Origin: Plasmodium malariae
Lineage: Eukaryota; Apicomplexa; Aconoidasida; Haemosporida; Plasmodiidae
Direction of reading: 5' to 3'
DNA length: 64,000 bases
Assembly: GCF_900090045.1 (NCBI RefSeq)
Contig: NC_041781.1
Span: 1,529,501-1,593,500, forward strand
The translations under genes were made by a program, and so were the position numbers. Below, in pieces: positions 13,800-24,814 of this stretch; within the stretch, counting starts at the first letter, position 1; each line of letters begins with the position of its first letter. The notes beneath the pieces are model-generated. The model saw nothing but the letters and a program-made list of their open reading frames with translations. It did no database searches and was not told where the DNA came from.

Positions 13800-14350
13800 A
13801 TGAGCAAGAGGAGGAGGAAATGGAAGTATAATTTGAACTAAAAGAGGAAAAGGACGATGTTAAATCGTTTACAAAGGTTGTGTGTGATGAGCTGCTTTGA
13901 TGTGGCTGTGCCATGTGACAATATATAAAAGTACTTGTGAAAAAAAAAAAAAAAAAAAAAATTACAAATATGAAAATTTTAAAACGCAAATTTTAAAACG
14001 CAAATTTTAAAACGTAAATTTTAAAACGTAAATTTTAAAACGTAAATTTCAAATTGCAAATTTCAAATTGCAGATTTTTGTAAAAAGATTGTCAAAAAAA
14101 TGCGCTCAAAAGAGCTTTTTAATTTGGGAAAAGAAAAAAAAAATTCTCCAAAGACTCATAATGTGTATATAAGTAAATATATACATGTATGTACATACAT
14201 ATATATATATACATGCGTACATATATATATACATGCGTACATATATATATACATGAGTACATATATATATACATGAGTACATATATATATACATGAGTAC
14301 ATATATATATACATGAGTACATATATATATTCCCGCTTTAAGTGCAAATC
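13800..14350. other. Convergent intergenic region with two tandem arrays
   Basis: This separates the 3' end of CLAG from the 3' end of the SPEF1-like gene on the other strand. It contains a 14-base array (AAATTTTAAAACGC type, about 13980-14070) and a 20-base array (TACATATATATATACATGAG type, about 14195-14330). No gene is seen. Confidence 0.75.
14195..14332. repeat. 20-bp tandem repeat
   Basis: About six to seven units of TACATATATATATACATGAG or its TACATGCG variant. The two variants are grouped: GCG copies first, then GAG copies. Confidence 0.88.
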
Positions 14351-14555
14351 TCAGAAATAATTTTTTGTCGTTCTGCTTAAGGCGTCAATTTTTCTATTCA
14401 AAATGTCAATCTTATTGTCCTATAAAATTAAAAAAAAAATTTATTTTTAAATTTATTGGAAATTAGGAAAATTATAAAATCCATACAAATAGTGGCTTCA
14501 CAGAAGATTTAAGTATGTTTCTCTTTACATAAACAGTGTGCAATCAAATAAGAGC

Positions 14556-14589
<34 letters not shown>

Positions 14590-15777
14590 GTGTTTGCACA
14601 GAACCACAGAGCATGTATACGCATATGTACATAATAAGAACAAGTACATGCATGCACATATATATGCATATGTACATTCACGTGTACAGAGTAAGCATAT
14701 ATATTTAATGATATATATTTTCGTACGAAAATTGTACGCTATTCCTCAGTCACTATATATGTATTTACATACACACGTGAAATTGTCCTTTTCATATACT
14801 AACCAGTGTTGTACCACTTTAAATATATATATAGACATACATACAAACATACTTGCATACATACTCGCATACAATCGCAAATGCGTGTATGTTCTTTCTC
14901 CTTTTTTTTTTTTTTTTTTTTTTTTTTCATTTAATGTTCCTTATGTCTTACTTTAATTTTTAGAAGCTTTTCCAAATTAAAAATTTTATCTTTTAATATT
15001 TTAATAATTTCATCATTGTTTAAAATATCTGAATTCTGCAAAATAAGAAAAGGAATAATACAGCGAAAGAAACAACTCCCCAAGTAACGTAGTGAGGGAA
15101 AACATGGCTTGTTCTAATGTAGAACAAAATTAATTTTTTTTTTTTTCCTCTCTTTTTTTACTGCTCGAACAACAAAAGAGTCTAGTGGGATTATATACAT
15201 ACAAGCATACTTACATGCATATACATACATAAGCATTTATATACATACACATGCATTTATATACATACACACACATATGTACATTTTTATGTACCATATT
15301 ATTCAGCTGATCCTGATTTTGATCTGCGCGCGCACCTTCACTCTGACCAAATGCCTTTTCGGTATCATCATTGAGGGCTTTTAAATTTTCCTCTTCTTTT
15401 GTTTCATTTTGAAATTTCTGTAGTTGATTTTTAAAAGTGTTTAGAACTTTCTCCACCCCCATATATTTACAATTAACAATTTCTTCTACATTTTTTTTGT
15501 CAATTTTAAATCCTAGCCTTTTAAATACTTTCTCATTTAAAGTATTCCAGTTATATTTTTTTTGATTGATCGAATTAGCTTTACTATAATTATGCAACTC
15601 AACAAATTTAGGTAAACATATATTTACTAGTTCAGCCATTAATACACCATCTGAGAAATCTCGATGAACATTTTTTATTTTTCTTGACAATGCAAAGCTG
15701 TTTAACCACTCATTCAATTCCTGTAACTCTTCTTCCTTAATTTTAGACGCAATTTTTATTAGCTCATTTTTATTCAT
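14351..15777 (-). CDS. SPEF1-like calponin-homology domain protein
   Basis: Three exons on the minus strand: 15777-15295, 15035-14952 and 14419-14351, all joined in phase 0, giving 211 residues. Residues about 14-115 match the CH_2/SPEF1 (sperm flagellar protein 1, CLAMP) domain: LNEWLNSFALSRKIKNVHRDF, then SDGVLMAELVNICLPKFVELHNY and NWNTLNEKVFKRLGF are hallmarks. The two short downstream exons encode a coiled-coil tail, as in SPEF1. Family members bind and stabilise microtubules in cilia. In Plasmodium the only axoneme is in the male gamete, so a role there, or at other microtubules, is an inference. It is convergent with CLAG. If the first intron is not removed, the frame runs into TACATA repeats, which supports the donor at 15294. 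Confidence 0.86.
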
Positions 15778-15909
15778 TTTTTTTTTTTTTTTTCTTTTTT
15801 AAATGTAAATTACCTGACTTGTTAAGGCAATCATGAAACGGGAGAAGCGCAAAGCGGACAATGTTATATATGTACATATATGAGTATATATACGCATATA
15901 TACATATAA

Positions 15910-16075
15910 TACACATATTTATACGTATTCCACATATACACATATACACATATTTATATGTATTACACATATACACATATTTATACGTATTGCACATATA
16001 CACATATTTATACATATTGCACATATACACATATTTATACGTATTACACATATACACATATTTATATGTATATAT
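15910..16075. repeat. 27-bp tandem repeat upstream of the SPEF1-like gene
   Basis: About five to six copies of a CACATATACACATATTTATA-centred unit with variable GTATTA/GTATTG joints, beginning about 130 bases upstream of the SPEF1-like start codon. Confidence 0.85.
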
Positions 16076-16261
16076 CGATGAAAGGGAAAAAAAAAGAAAA
16101 AGAAGACATAAGTTATTATTGCAGAGGGAAGGGACCTAGTGTACTGCCATCCCAAGTATAAGCATCACTTGTTAGAAACAAAAAAAAAATGAAAATACAA
16201 ATAATATTCTTAAGCATAATTACAAAATATATTTCATTTTGCTTGAAAGAGGTGTAATTTA

Positions 16262-16425
16262 TTTTAAAAATAAAATAAAAATGAAATAAAATAAAATAAA
16301 AATAAAATAAACTAAATATAAAATAAACTAAATATAAAATAAACTAAATATAAAATAAACTAAAATAAAAATAAAATAAAATAAAATAAACTAAAAATAA
16401 AATAAAAAATAAATAAATAAAAGTC
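16262..16425. repeat. TAAAATAAACTAAATA array
   Basis: Imperfect repeats of TAAAATAAAC and TAAATATAAAATAAAC, A-rich on the plus strand, with no coding signal. Confidence 0.8.
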
Positions 16426-16979
16426 TTCTCTACATTCCAAGCATAATCAAAAGTTTAGCTCCCCCCAAAATATTACCTTTATCTAAAAACTACTTAAGAA
16501 TGCTATACTAAACTTTCTTGTATCATCATTACTATTGTATATATTTTATTCTACTTTAATTTATTTTAATTTATATTCATTTTTTTTACGAAATATGTAA
16601 TGACGGTTATTAGGTATGTTCAAAGTCCATAGAAATTCCTAAAAGGAACAGAAAAATTTTGCAAAATTAGTAATTATGCTTCAAAAAGGAGTAAATAAAA
16701 AAAAAAATAATAAAATAAAGTAAAAATGACTAAATATGCAAGGACACATTTATCAGATTAATATTATAAATTAGTGTCCACATGTACATAATATAGATAC
16801 ATTATGAATATCAAAGAAGTAACATCATTGCTTTAATATTATAGCGGAAAAAAATGGAGTATTTCTAAGTTAATTTTATTTTTTAATGTAGCTATATTTC
16901 TACAAAGGTACACTTTTTTTTAAAAAAGAAAAGAAACAAAGAAAAATAAATCGAAGCGAAAGATAATACAAAAACTAAA

Positions 16980-17120
16980 ATGAAAACCAAAGGAAATAAT
17001 TTCAAGAATATCATAGTTGGACTAAAACATTTAGCATGTGTTACTAACGAAAAATCGTTTATATTTTATGAACACTGTTGTTGTTTTTATTACACAATGG
17101 GTAAAATAGACATGATATAA
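16980..17120 (+). CDS. Candidate 46-residue small ORF
   Basis: An ATG-started frame of normal-looking composition (begins MKTKGNNFKNIIVGLKHLAC) that ends in TAA, inside an otherwise non-coding stretch. It has two hydrophobic Cys/Tyr-rich segments. I cannot assign it and it may be chance; comparison with other malaria parasites would decide. Confidence 0.18.
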   Translation: MKTKGNNFKNIIVGLKHLACVTNEKSFIFYEHCCCFYYTMGKIDMI

Positions 17121-17330
17121 AAAAAAAAAAAAAAAAAAAAAAAAGGAATAGAATGGAAGAAAGGAAAGGCTTAATCAGCAAAACTAGAGAAAACGAATAT
17201 GAATAACAAAACCATAAACGTATTGCATATGTATGTAATGATTCTTAAGGCGGAAAAGTGGGTAAAGAGAAACAAAAAGGAAAAAAATGTACACATATAC
17301 GCATGCACATAAACACACACATAAGCATAC

Positions 17331-17438
17331 GCCCAAATGCGAGAACACGTGTTCGCACGCGTAGTTGTCAATTATAGCGCATTTAGGGCCTCTCACAGAT
17401 AACAACTTATTATCAATTCCACTGTTCGCTTCCTCCAT
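17331..17438 (-). CDS. Candidate first exon of a small unrecognised gene
   Basis: From an ATG at 17438 the minus strand encodes 36 residues of balanced composition (begins MEEANSGIDNKLLSVRGPKC) and reaches a good donor (GGC|GTATGC). Just beyond lies a CA-rich stretch typical of introns. A possible second exon after CCTTAAG (about 17248 downward) would encode a hydrophobic tail ending near 17171-17184, but its frame does not join cleanly. The product is unknown. Confidence 0.25.
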
Positions 17439-17684
17439 CTTGCACAAATATGTGCGTCATAAGTTGACAGTTAGACAGCTCAATTCTTACTATTTTAGTT
17501 TATATTTTGCTTTATTTTTGAAAATAAAATGGTATAAAACAAAAGGATTATAGGACAAGTACATTGTGGTTCTATTGGTAGCTATTTATCCATTATTTTC
17601 ACAATTGTGTGTACATTATATGAGTATAGCACTGTTCGGATCATTACTGATCAGTGTGCCTTACTATATAGAATTTTTTCTTTT

Positions 17685-17808
17685 TATTTTTCTTCTTTTT
17701 TTTTCTTCTTTTTTTTTTCTTCTTTTTTTTCTTCTTTTTTTTTTCTTCTTTTTTTTCTTCTTTTTTTTTTCTTCTTTTTTTTTCTTTTTTTTTTTTCTTT
17801 GTTTTTCT
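17685..17808. repeat. TTCTTCTTTTTTTT pyrimidine tract
   Basis: About 120 bases of almost pure pyrimidine on the plus strand, as repeating TTCTTC plus T-run blocks. It lies about 100 bases past the 3' end of the myristoylated-protein gene. Confidence 0.85.
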
Positions 17809-17904
17809 TCCTCCTCGAGTACAGCTCTAAAAACTACCAGTTAGAGACAAAGCATAAAGAGCATATGTACACATATATTATATATATATATATATGTTTG
17901 AACA

Positions 17905-19204
17905 TTATATGCATATAGAATACTGCTTTTTGTGCCTAGGCTCTTTATATCTTCTGTGTGGCATAATAGCTCCTGCAGAAGTGCATGCACCACAAGGAGC
18001 AGATGAAGCTGGATAAACAAAACATTTCGAGTTATCATATCTATTATCCGTAGCTGCTTCTTTTATTTTTTCAATATAATCTTTAGCTATTAGCAAGTCT
18101 TTGTTTTTTTCGGATGATATATTCATTTTTTCCCTTTTTCTAGCTTCAAATTGTCGTAACACTTCTTGTTGTACTTCATAAGCATTTTCGATAGTTTCAT
18201 TCCATTCATCTAATTTTTTATTATTCTGTAAAAGTTGTTGTTCCTTTATAGCGTGGTTGAACAAAATATTTTTTTCATATTCACTCATTGCTTCTTCTAA
18301 AGCTTTCCCTTGTTCCTCTTGTGAAGATTTCATCTTTTCCATCCATTTAGATTGATCATCTACATACGTATCTGAAATTTTCTTTAAAAAAGTAATAACT
18401 AAGTCTTTCATTTCTTCTACAGTAAGCATACTATCTCCGCAGCATTTCAACTTGTACATTAACTTTTTACTAGTTAAATAATTTTCAATATGTTTCAAGT
18501 CCAGTTTACCTGATAAAGCAAAAACAATTGGAACGGAAATAAAACTTTAAGGTATAGCAGCGAGATACGAAATAGGCATAAGAAAAATGGGAACAAAAAA
18601 TGGGAGCAAAAAGTAGGAGCTCACTTCACATAGCACACATTAAAAAAATGTAATTGGTTAAAAGCGGAGCAGAAAAATTATTTTTAAAATAAAAAAAAAA
18701 AAAAAGACTAAATAGGTTAAATGACTTATCATTGGCAATATGTTCCCACACAAACGTGTTCATTAACATGTCTGTATATAATTATATGTATTATCCACTT
18801 GCATATTTTATTTTCCATTTTTCAATTTGTAGAATTTATTTGCAACGTTTGTATGTTTATGGAAGTGCACCTCGGGAAATATATACACGTAACGAATGTA
18901 CAGTACATATACAAACACATGCATACGTTAAGCAGAACTGAAGAAAGGAGTGAACACTTTTTCAAAAGATATATATACATATATATATACCATTTTCGTC
19001 AACAAATCTGCAAACATATTCCATAAAACCACACTGCATTAAGAAATGCCTTAGTATCATTTCTATTGTTTTGTAAGGTAATTTCCCTTGCTTATGAATA
19101 TCATGGCATGCGAAAACCATATCTAGTTGTTGTTCAAGCCCAGGGTAACTAGCGTAAATGCTTTGCTTCTCCATTTCATCCTCTTTTGATGCTGCTTGTC
19201 CCAT
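17905..19204 (-). CDS. Putatively N-myristoylated protein with degenerate EF-hands, unknown function
   Basis: Two exons: 19204-18991 and 18509-17905, joined in phase 1 (donor G|GTATAT, acceptor TATCAG), giving 272 residues. It starts MGQAASKEDE: Gly2 with Ser6 and Lys7 is a classical N-myristoylation context, so membrane attachment is expected. Residues about 30-110 look like a calmodulin-type fold with decayed loops (DIHKQGKLPYKT; DENGKLDLKHIE), lacking most calcium ligands. Residues about 125-215 are a charged helix or coiled coil. The C-terminus is Cys/Pro/Ala-containing (ASSAPCGACTSAG). I do not recognise a named family; an inner-membrane-complex or signalling role would be speculation. 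Confidence 0.82.
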
Positions 19205-19285
19205 TTTATTAAATGATGCAACGGCAAATAATTAAAATATGCTATTCACAGGGGAGAAGCTAAATATACATACATGCACATATAC

Positions 19286-19330
<45 letters not shown>

Positions 19331-19754
19331 TATTTTTATGAAGGACGAAAAAGAGGCGTGTAAAATATTAGACGGCAATAGAACTTTAAAAAAAAAAAAA
19401 AGGGAAGTATATATACACACATATACATAAATGTTTCTACTATTTAAATTGCAAGTAGGTAAAGCTACCAAGAAATTAATAAATAATTCCCCCAAAGTTT
19501 AAAATTGAAACAAAATAAACTTTAACTGTGATGATCCTTTTTCACAGTTATAACAACGGTAAAATGTCATTTAAAGATGAAACAATAAAAGAAGAAACGA
19601 TAACAATATTTTTTTTAAAGAACAGAAACAGGTTAATGCAACAAACAGGAATAACGAAATTGCACTTCTTAAAACGACAGTGAAAATTTTATATTTTTTA
19701 TTTTTCATAAGTGTAAAGAGGAAGTAAGACCATGTGCATGTTTACCTTAAACGT

Positions 19755-19810
<56 letters not shown>

Positions 19811-20387
19811 GTAAATATATATTTTTTTTTTTTTCCTTTCTTTTTTGTTCTATTACATGTACAAGCAAGCACAAAACAACAAAATTAAAAATAAGCTCTA
19901 TATATCCTTTCTTGAAATTTTTATTCTACAATATAAGAATTTTATCAGCCAATAAGAAATGATTCCTTGCTTGTTAATATTTTTTTTTTTTTTTAAATGT
20001 AATTATTCCGCACTTTATAGCATTTAACGAACAGAAAAAAAAAAAAAAAAAAAATCCTTACATGTTCATAAAATATAGCTACAACGTATGATGTACTAAT
20101 AATATTTTATAGAAATCCTACCTTTTACGTATAAAAATAAAAAAATAAATAAAAATAAAAAAAAAGCATTAGCATACATATTACCAGTAAAATAATGTTT
20201 CATATGACACATTAATTCAGAACAAATCAATAGTGTGTGTGTGTGATGGTTTTTCTAACAAAAACTCAACACATTAGAATACATATCTAACAGATATTCA
20301 AACATTTCCAATTTAGCTATTCCTTCTTTTTTTTTTTTTTTTTTTTCTTATTGCCTATTCATTTTTTTTTTTCTGTACTGTTCATAC
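19205..20387. other. Intergenic, low complexity
   Basis: (TA)n tracts at about 19287-19327 and 19755-19802, A and T homopolymers, and a 39-codon frame at 19564-19683 (+; begins MSFKDETIKEET) of uncertain meaning. No clear gene. Confidence 0.6.
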
Positions 20388-20851
20388 ATGTCTTTCTTAA
20401 ATTTTGTTACGAAAAAAATGAAAATAAAGTGTAACCTTATCCTACAAAACGTGTGTACTGGATATTTTGTTTGTTACTATTATATTATATTTTATTATAT
20501 TATATTTTATTATATTATATTGTATTATATTTTATTGTATTATATTTTATTGTATTATATTTTATTGTATTATATTATATTGTATTATATTTTATTGTAT
20601 TATATTTTATTGTATTATATTTTATTGTATTATATTTTATTGTATTATATTTTATTTATTTTTTTTATTTCGTGCTATACATATTTGAAAAAAACAAATA
20701 CTTTGCATACTCTTTGCATTTCCAGATTTATAGAAATAAAAATATTAATATTTATGAGAACAATATTTTGGAGAACGAAAAAGACGATGAACAGTTTTTA
20801 CTTTGTAAAATATTCTTTTTAAACAAAAGAAATTCTATTAAGCAATGGTAA
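20388..20851 (+). CDS. Candidate two-exon small protein (62 residues)
   Basis: A possible exon 1 (20388-20450, begins MSFLNFVTKKMKIK) ends at a GTGTGT donor. A possible exon 2 (20726-20851) follows TTTGCATTTCCAG and encodes a charged, non-repetitive tail ending KRNSIKQW before TAA. Both join in phase 0. The intron would hold the 15-base TATTATATTTTATTG array. The family is unknown. The donor is weak, so exon 2 might instead belong to another gene model. Confidence 0.33.
20470..20656. repeat. 15-bp TATTATATTTTATTG array
   Basis: About twelve units of TATTATATTTTATTG with a few TATTATAT-only shortenings. It is the source of the long Tyr/Ile/Leu frames in all three forward phases. Confidence 0.9.
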
Positions 20852-20883
20852 TATAGATTTTTTTTTTTTTTTTTTTTTTTTCC

Positions 20884-21090
20884 TTATTTCCTTTTTTTCC
20901 TTCTAAATAGTAGTGAAGTAGCGGTTAACAAAATTACAATTTGTATCAACATTTCTGACAGCATTTCATAGCACCAACTATTTGAATAAAAAGTAAAATA
21001 AGTAAATAGTCCCTTAATATAAAAATAAATTGCTGAAAATTGCATACTTCTTGTCTTTACCTTCACAGTACTGTTGTTAGGTATTTTCAT
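20884..21090 (-). CDS. Candidate small membrane protein (68 residues)
   Basis: From the first ATG in an open minus frame the protein begins MKIPNNSTVKVKTRSMQ. It has a hydrophobic aromatic stretch (AIYFYIKGLFTYFTFYS), a second strong membrane segment (EMLIQIVILLTATSLLF), and ends RRKKRK. The basic end after a terminal membrane segment suggests a tail-anchored or small two-pass ER or mitochondrial protein. The frame is open further upstream without an ATG, so an upstream exon is possible. Convergent with the candidate ending at 20851. Family not recognised. Confidence 0.38.
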   Translation of the reverse strand: MKIPNNSTVKVKTRSMQFSAIYFYIKGLFTYFTFYSNSWCYEMLSEMLIQIVILLTATSLLFRRKKRK

Positions 21091-21150
21091 TTTCGGAAAT
21101 TTTCGTTTCCAGTTTGCCTTTTTTTTTAATTTACTGTATACGTCAACCAA

Positions 21151-21544
21151 AAATAATACGACATAGTTCTTTTTTCATAATGTAAAAAAATTTTTCACAA
21201 TAAGTATTTGCATAATATGTATATATATACGTACGTATATATGTATACATACATATATACACATTAAACATTCCGTGGGCACGTTAAAAATACCTTAAAA
21301 TGAAAAAAATTGGAGAAATAAACTTGAACAGATCAAGCATTATGAGGAGAGGAGAATGTCCCATTTGAGTACACTCATATCATCGTCTTCCGATTAAAAA
21401 AAATTACACGCATTTGTGCACACAAGTACGTATTATATATATATATATATATATATACATACACGCACACACACATACACACGTCGACAATGACGTAAAT
21501 GCACTTAAAGATGACTACCTTCTAAACGCACTTCACACAACAAA
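21151..21544. other. Intergenic
   Basis: Short (TA)n and CA-rich tracts near 21215-21262 and 21435-21482; nothing else seen. Confidence 0.65.
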
Positions 21545-22678
21545 TTATTTAGGGATCACTCCATCTACAAGAAAATCGACAGTTCTGTTAATGTAAATGC
21601 TATAACTAGCACTGTAGGGATTACATGAAAGTATTTCCTCCATACGGGAAAAATATTTTTTGCTTATAGAGACTGTGGGTACATCAATATCTTTGTTTAA
21701 AATTGACAATAAAACATAATTGAAAGCATCTACCATTTTAAAATAATCATAATATATATAGTTATTAATATTGAAAAAGTGTATGGTAATACCTTTTTCA
21801 TATAATAACTTACATTCATGAGGACTTAAATAATCAAATGAAGTGGTAAATATTATATGAGCGTTTAAAGCACTAATTGTAAATATATTCTTCTTCAAAA
21901 TATTAATATCAATTTTTATATTTGGATAAACAAAAATCGTTTTTACTCCAAGTCTACTTGTTATATTATGAACATGTTCAGGTATATTCATATCTGAACT
22001 TAATATAAAAATACGTTCTTTTATAAATTCATCGGTAATGTGAAATTCGTGTAATTTATTCTTAATTTTATTTTGAATATCATTTTTACTTGATAAAAAT
22101 ATTAATATTATATAGAATTTTTCTATCAGTAAAATTTTTAAAAATGGAAGGACTTTTAAAATATCATCAACAAATATGGCTATATAATTTAATTTGTTAT
22201 AACATTTTATAAAACTTAAACATATGTATGATTCATAAAATGAGCGAAATACAGCACATAATAAATAATCATTATTTATATCATTACATGGGTATTCAAT
22301 AATATCATGATATGGCACCATAATTTTATCCTTATTAATTTTACTATTGAGTGTAAATATTCCAATAATATTTTTTCCTCTTATTGTATTATCATCGACA
22401 TTTCCTCCGACGTTTAACACTTTACCAATGTACACATTTCCAATCAGATTTTTTAATTTTATTTCTTCCTTTTTATTACTATCATACTCATCATCGTTAA
22501 CAACAGACGCATTATCTGGAGTATCCGCATCCACATCTTCATCAGCATCTAAAAATTTTTCTCCCATATTTATTCTTTTATATTTGTTTTGTTCTGACAG
22601 TTTGGAAGCAACAAAATTGGACGAGCAGAATGATATGCATTTTACCTGAACGCAAATATTTAAATTATTAATTTTCAT
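21545..22678 (-). CDS. Quinone-oxidoreductase-like (MDR superfamily, CRYZL1-like) protein
   Basis: A single exon of 377 residues. The N-terminus (ICVQVKCISFCSSNFVASKL) and the segment GNVYIGKVLNVGGNVDDNTI through GKNIIGIFTLNSKINKDKIM and VPYHDIIEYP follow the GroES-like half of medium-chain dehydrogenases. The second half alternates strands and helices like a Rossmann domain (LNYIAIFVDD, IFILSSDMNIPEHV, KTIFVYPNIKID). The pattern is closest, from memory, to CRYZL1, which also lacks zinc ligands and a clear nucleotide Gly motif. I see no GxGxxG here, so it may be non-catalytic. An acidic insert (DADEDVDADTPD) sits near residue 45. A CAG|GTAAAA at about 22647 could be read as a donor, but the coding text continues well across it. 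Confidence 0.72.
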   Translation of the reverse strand: MKINNLNICVQVKCISFCSSNFVASKLSEQNKYKRINMGEKFLDADEDVDADTPDNASVVNDDEYDSNKKEEIKLKNLIGNVYIGKVLNVGGNVDDNTIRGKNIIGIFTLNSKINKDKIMVPYHDIIEYPCNDINNDYLLCAVFRSFYESYICLSFIKCYNKLNYIAIFVDDILKVLPFLKILLIEKFYIILIFLSSKNDIQNKIKNKLHEFHITDEFIKERIFILSSDMNIPEHVHNITSRLGVKTIFVYPNIKIDINILKKNIFTISALNAHIIFTTSFDYLSPHECKLLYEKGITIHFFNINNYIYYDYFKMVDAFNYVLLSILNKDIDVPTVSISKKYFSRMEEILSCNPYSASYSIYINRTVDFLVDGVIPK

Positions 22679-23338
22679 TCTTCAAAAAGGGGGGGGGTAA
22701 GTAAAAAAAAAATAAAAAAGCTCACTAAAAAGGTCATAAAAAAGTAAAACAAAAATGCGAATTAAGGATAGTTCCTTATATCGTTTCTCTCATTTTACGT
22801 TGTAATCTTTTTGACAAAAAAGGAAAAGTAAAAATAGATTAAGTAAAACGAATAAAACAAAAACGAATAAAACAAAAACGAATAAAACAACAACGAATAA
22901 AACAACAACGAATAAAACAAAAACGAATAAAATAAAAACGAATAAAACAACAACGAATAAAACAAAAACGAATAAAATAAAAACGAATAAAACGTATGAG
23001 ATAACGTGAAATATGTACAACTGAGATGATAAGAAATAAATAAAAAAAGAAAAATTAAATAAAGGAAAAGAAAGCAATTTCCCATTTACATCCCCTTTAT
23101 TGAAAATATAACTGTACAAATTAGCATAATTTGATAGTTTAACATAAATAATAACTTAACATTTTTTGACTAAAAATGATTAATACTGCAAACATTGTAT
23201 ACTTTAATAATATCAAATGAGCAAAACGGTAAAAAAAAAAAAATATATAAAAAATTAGACTTGTTCCGTCAAGAAAATTATTACTATTACGCGAATTCGT
23301 TACATACATATATATGTACAATGTGCGTATACCCCTTA
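22679..23338. other. Intergenic with 15-bp repeat
   Basis: A G run at 22688-22696 and a 15-base array of ACGAATAAAACAAAA (about ten copies, 22835-22995). No gene seen. Confidence 0.7.
22835..22995. repeat. 15-bp ACGAATAAAACAAAA array
   Basis: About ten copies with AAAA/CAAC/TAAA variants. Long Phe/Val/Leu frames on the minus strand arise from this period. Confidence 0.9.
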
Positions 23339-23635
23339 TTATTCTCTCTTGATAGGAATATTTTCATAATTATTACAGTCGTAGTCTTTTAATATTTTCA
23401 TTAATTTGTTCTTTTCTTCTATCAGTTTAATTTCTCTTATATTTATGTTTTCCTCTCGCTTATTTCTAATTTTATATTGTAGATCTATTAAGAATGTACC
23501 AATGCTAATGGTTAGAGACATCAACAAGAGCAATGGAATACCACTTGAAAATAATTTGTATCTTCGATCAATCACACCTAACCTATGTTTCGTCCTTGTA
23601 AACTTTTTCTGAACGTAATTCCCCAATATTTTCAT
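23339..23635 (-). CDS. COX16: COX16-like cytochrome c oxidase assembly factor
   Basis: 98 residues from the ATG at 23635 (MKILGNYVQKKF). The open frame extends further upstream only through TACG/TGCA repeats. Layout matches COX16: a short basic N-terminus, one transmembrane helix (SSGIPLLLLMSLTISIGTFL) containing the family G-x-P-x-LLL pattern, then a charged tail ending YENIPIKRE, comparable to the WENI-x-x-PR end of COX16. COX16 sits in the mitochondrial inner membrane and helps assemble complex IV, by delivering or metallating COX2 in other organisms. The size is typical. The call rests on motif layout, not on a search. Confidence 0.78.
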   Translation of the reverse strand: MKILGNYVQKKFTRTKHRLGVIDRRYKLFSSGIPLLLLMSLTISIGTFLIDLQYKIRNKREENINIREIKLIEEKNKLMKILKDYDCNNYENIPIKRE

Positions 23636-23674
23636 TTTATTACGTGCAACACGTGTACAGGCGGGTCTTACATA

Positions 23675-23785
23675 CATGCATACATACATACGTACATGCA
23701 CATACATACATACGTACATGCACATACATACATACGTATATGCACATACATACATACGTATATGCACATACATACATACGTACAC
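23675..23785. repeat. ~22-bp CATACGTACATGCACA array
   Basis: About five units alternating CGTACATGCACA and CGTATATGCACA, immediately upstream of the COX16-like start codon on its strand. Confidence 0.82.
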
Positions 23786-24031
23786 ATACAAATATGCGTG
23801 TGCATGTACCCTATTTTTCCATTTTTGCGAATAACGAATAAAATATCTTAAGGTATTAACTGCACTAAATTTAACATTTACACATAATTGTGTATGTTCA
23901 CAAAATTAACAAACCCAGGAAAATATACTTCTTATTCTCTTGGTTGATTTTTAAGAGGAAAAAAAGCCGCAATTATATGATAAATAAAAGGAATCTGCTA
24001 AAAATATGAAACGTTTAATATGTATATATAG

Positions 24032-24063
<32 letters not shown>

Positions 24064-24814
24064 TTTTTTTTTTTTTTTTTTTTTTGTTAAACGTACCACA
24101 TTACTAAGCAGGTACAAAACATAAATATAAGGTCGAAAAATATATAGTTCTCGAAAGGTTTAAGTAGAACAAAATAACAATATGGCCAATCCCGTCGAAT
24201 AGTAACTCACTCCACTTTTTCTTATCTTAGCTGATTTCAAGTAATATCACGCTGTACGGAAATATTATATCATCTTTTTTTTTTTTTTTTTTTTTTTGTT
24301 TTTGTGAAGATAAGCATTCCTCTTAAACGAATTGTAATACTCCTAAAAGTTTTTTGACTGACAAAATGGCAATGTGTCAATACTTGTTTTTACGGGGAAA
24401 TTTTGTATAAAGTATTTAAGGGGAAAATGAAAAAATTGTGTTCAACATATTTATTGTCAATGTTTCTTATACGTACACACTGCTTGTTAAGCTCTAATTT
24501 TTAATTATTATTAACATTTAATTCTTCTTCTACTTTTTTTTTTTTTTTTTTTCTAGTGAACAAACTATTTACAAAATAATTCTGACTTATGCTTTAAAAA
24601 AAAAAATAAACGTTCATTTTATTTCATCTTATATCTCCATGTGTATTTCAGTGTTGGCGACGCTCCCTTTTTATTTTTTCTGCTTTTGTTCGTTCTGCAT
24701 AATATTGAATTGTTTTGCCTATTTTGCATATTATGCATATTTTGTGTAATTATGGCTAGTTTTACTCCTACGTATATACTCAGCTATTCCGAGTTATTCT
24801 TTGATTTTAATTTA

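Larger units (their letters stand above)
15778..17904. other. Intergenic, repeats and possible small exons
   Basis: Contains a 27-base array (TATTACACATATACACATATTTATACG type, about 15910-16075), a TAAAATAAACTAAATA array (16260-16420), and a TTCTTCTTTTTTTT pyrimidine tract (17685-17805). A 46-codon open frame (16980-17120, +) and one possible exon (17331-17438, -) are listed separately. No other gene is seen. Confidence 0.6.

Noticed and set aside
24427..24504. Signal-peptide-like 25-codon frame (MKKLCSTYLLSMF...)
   Set aside because: It stops without a donor site and nothing downstream looks like a continuing exon.
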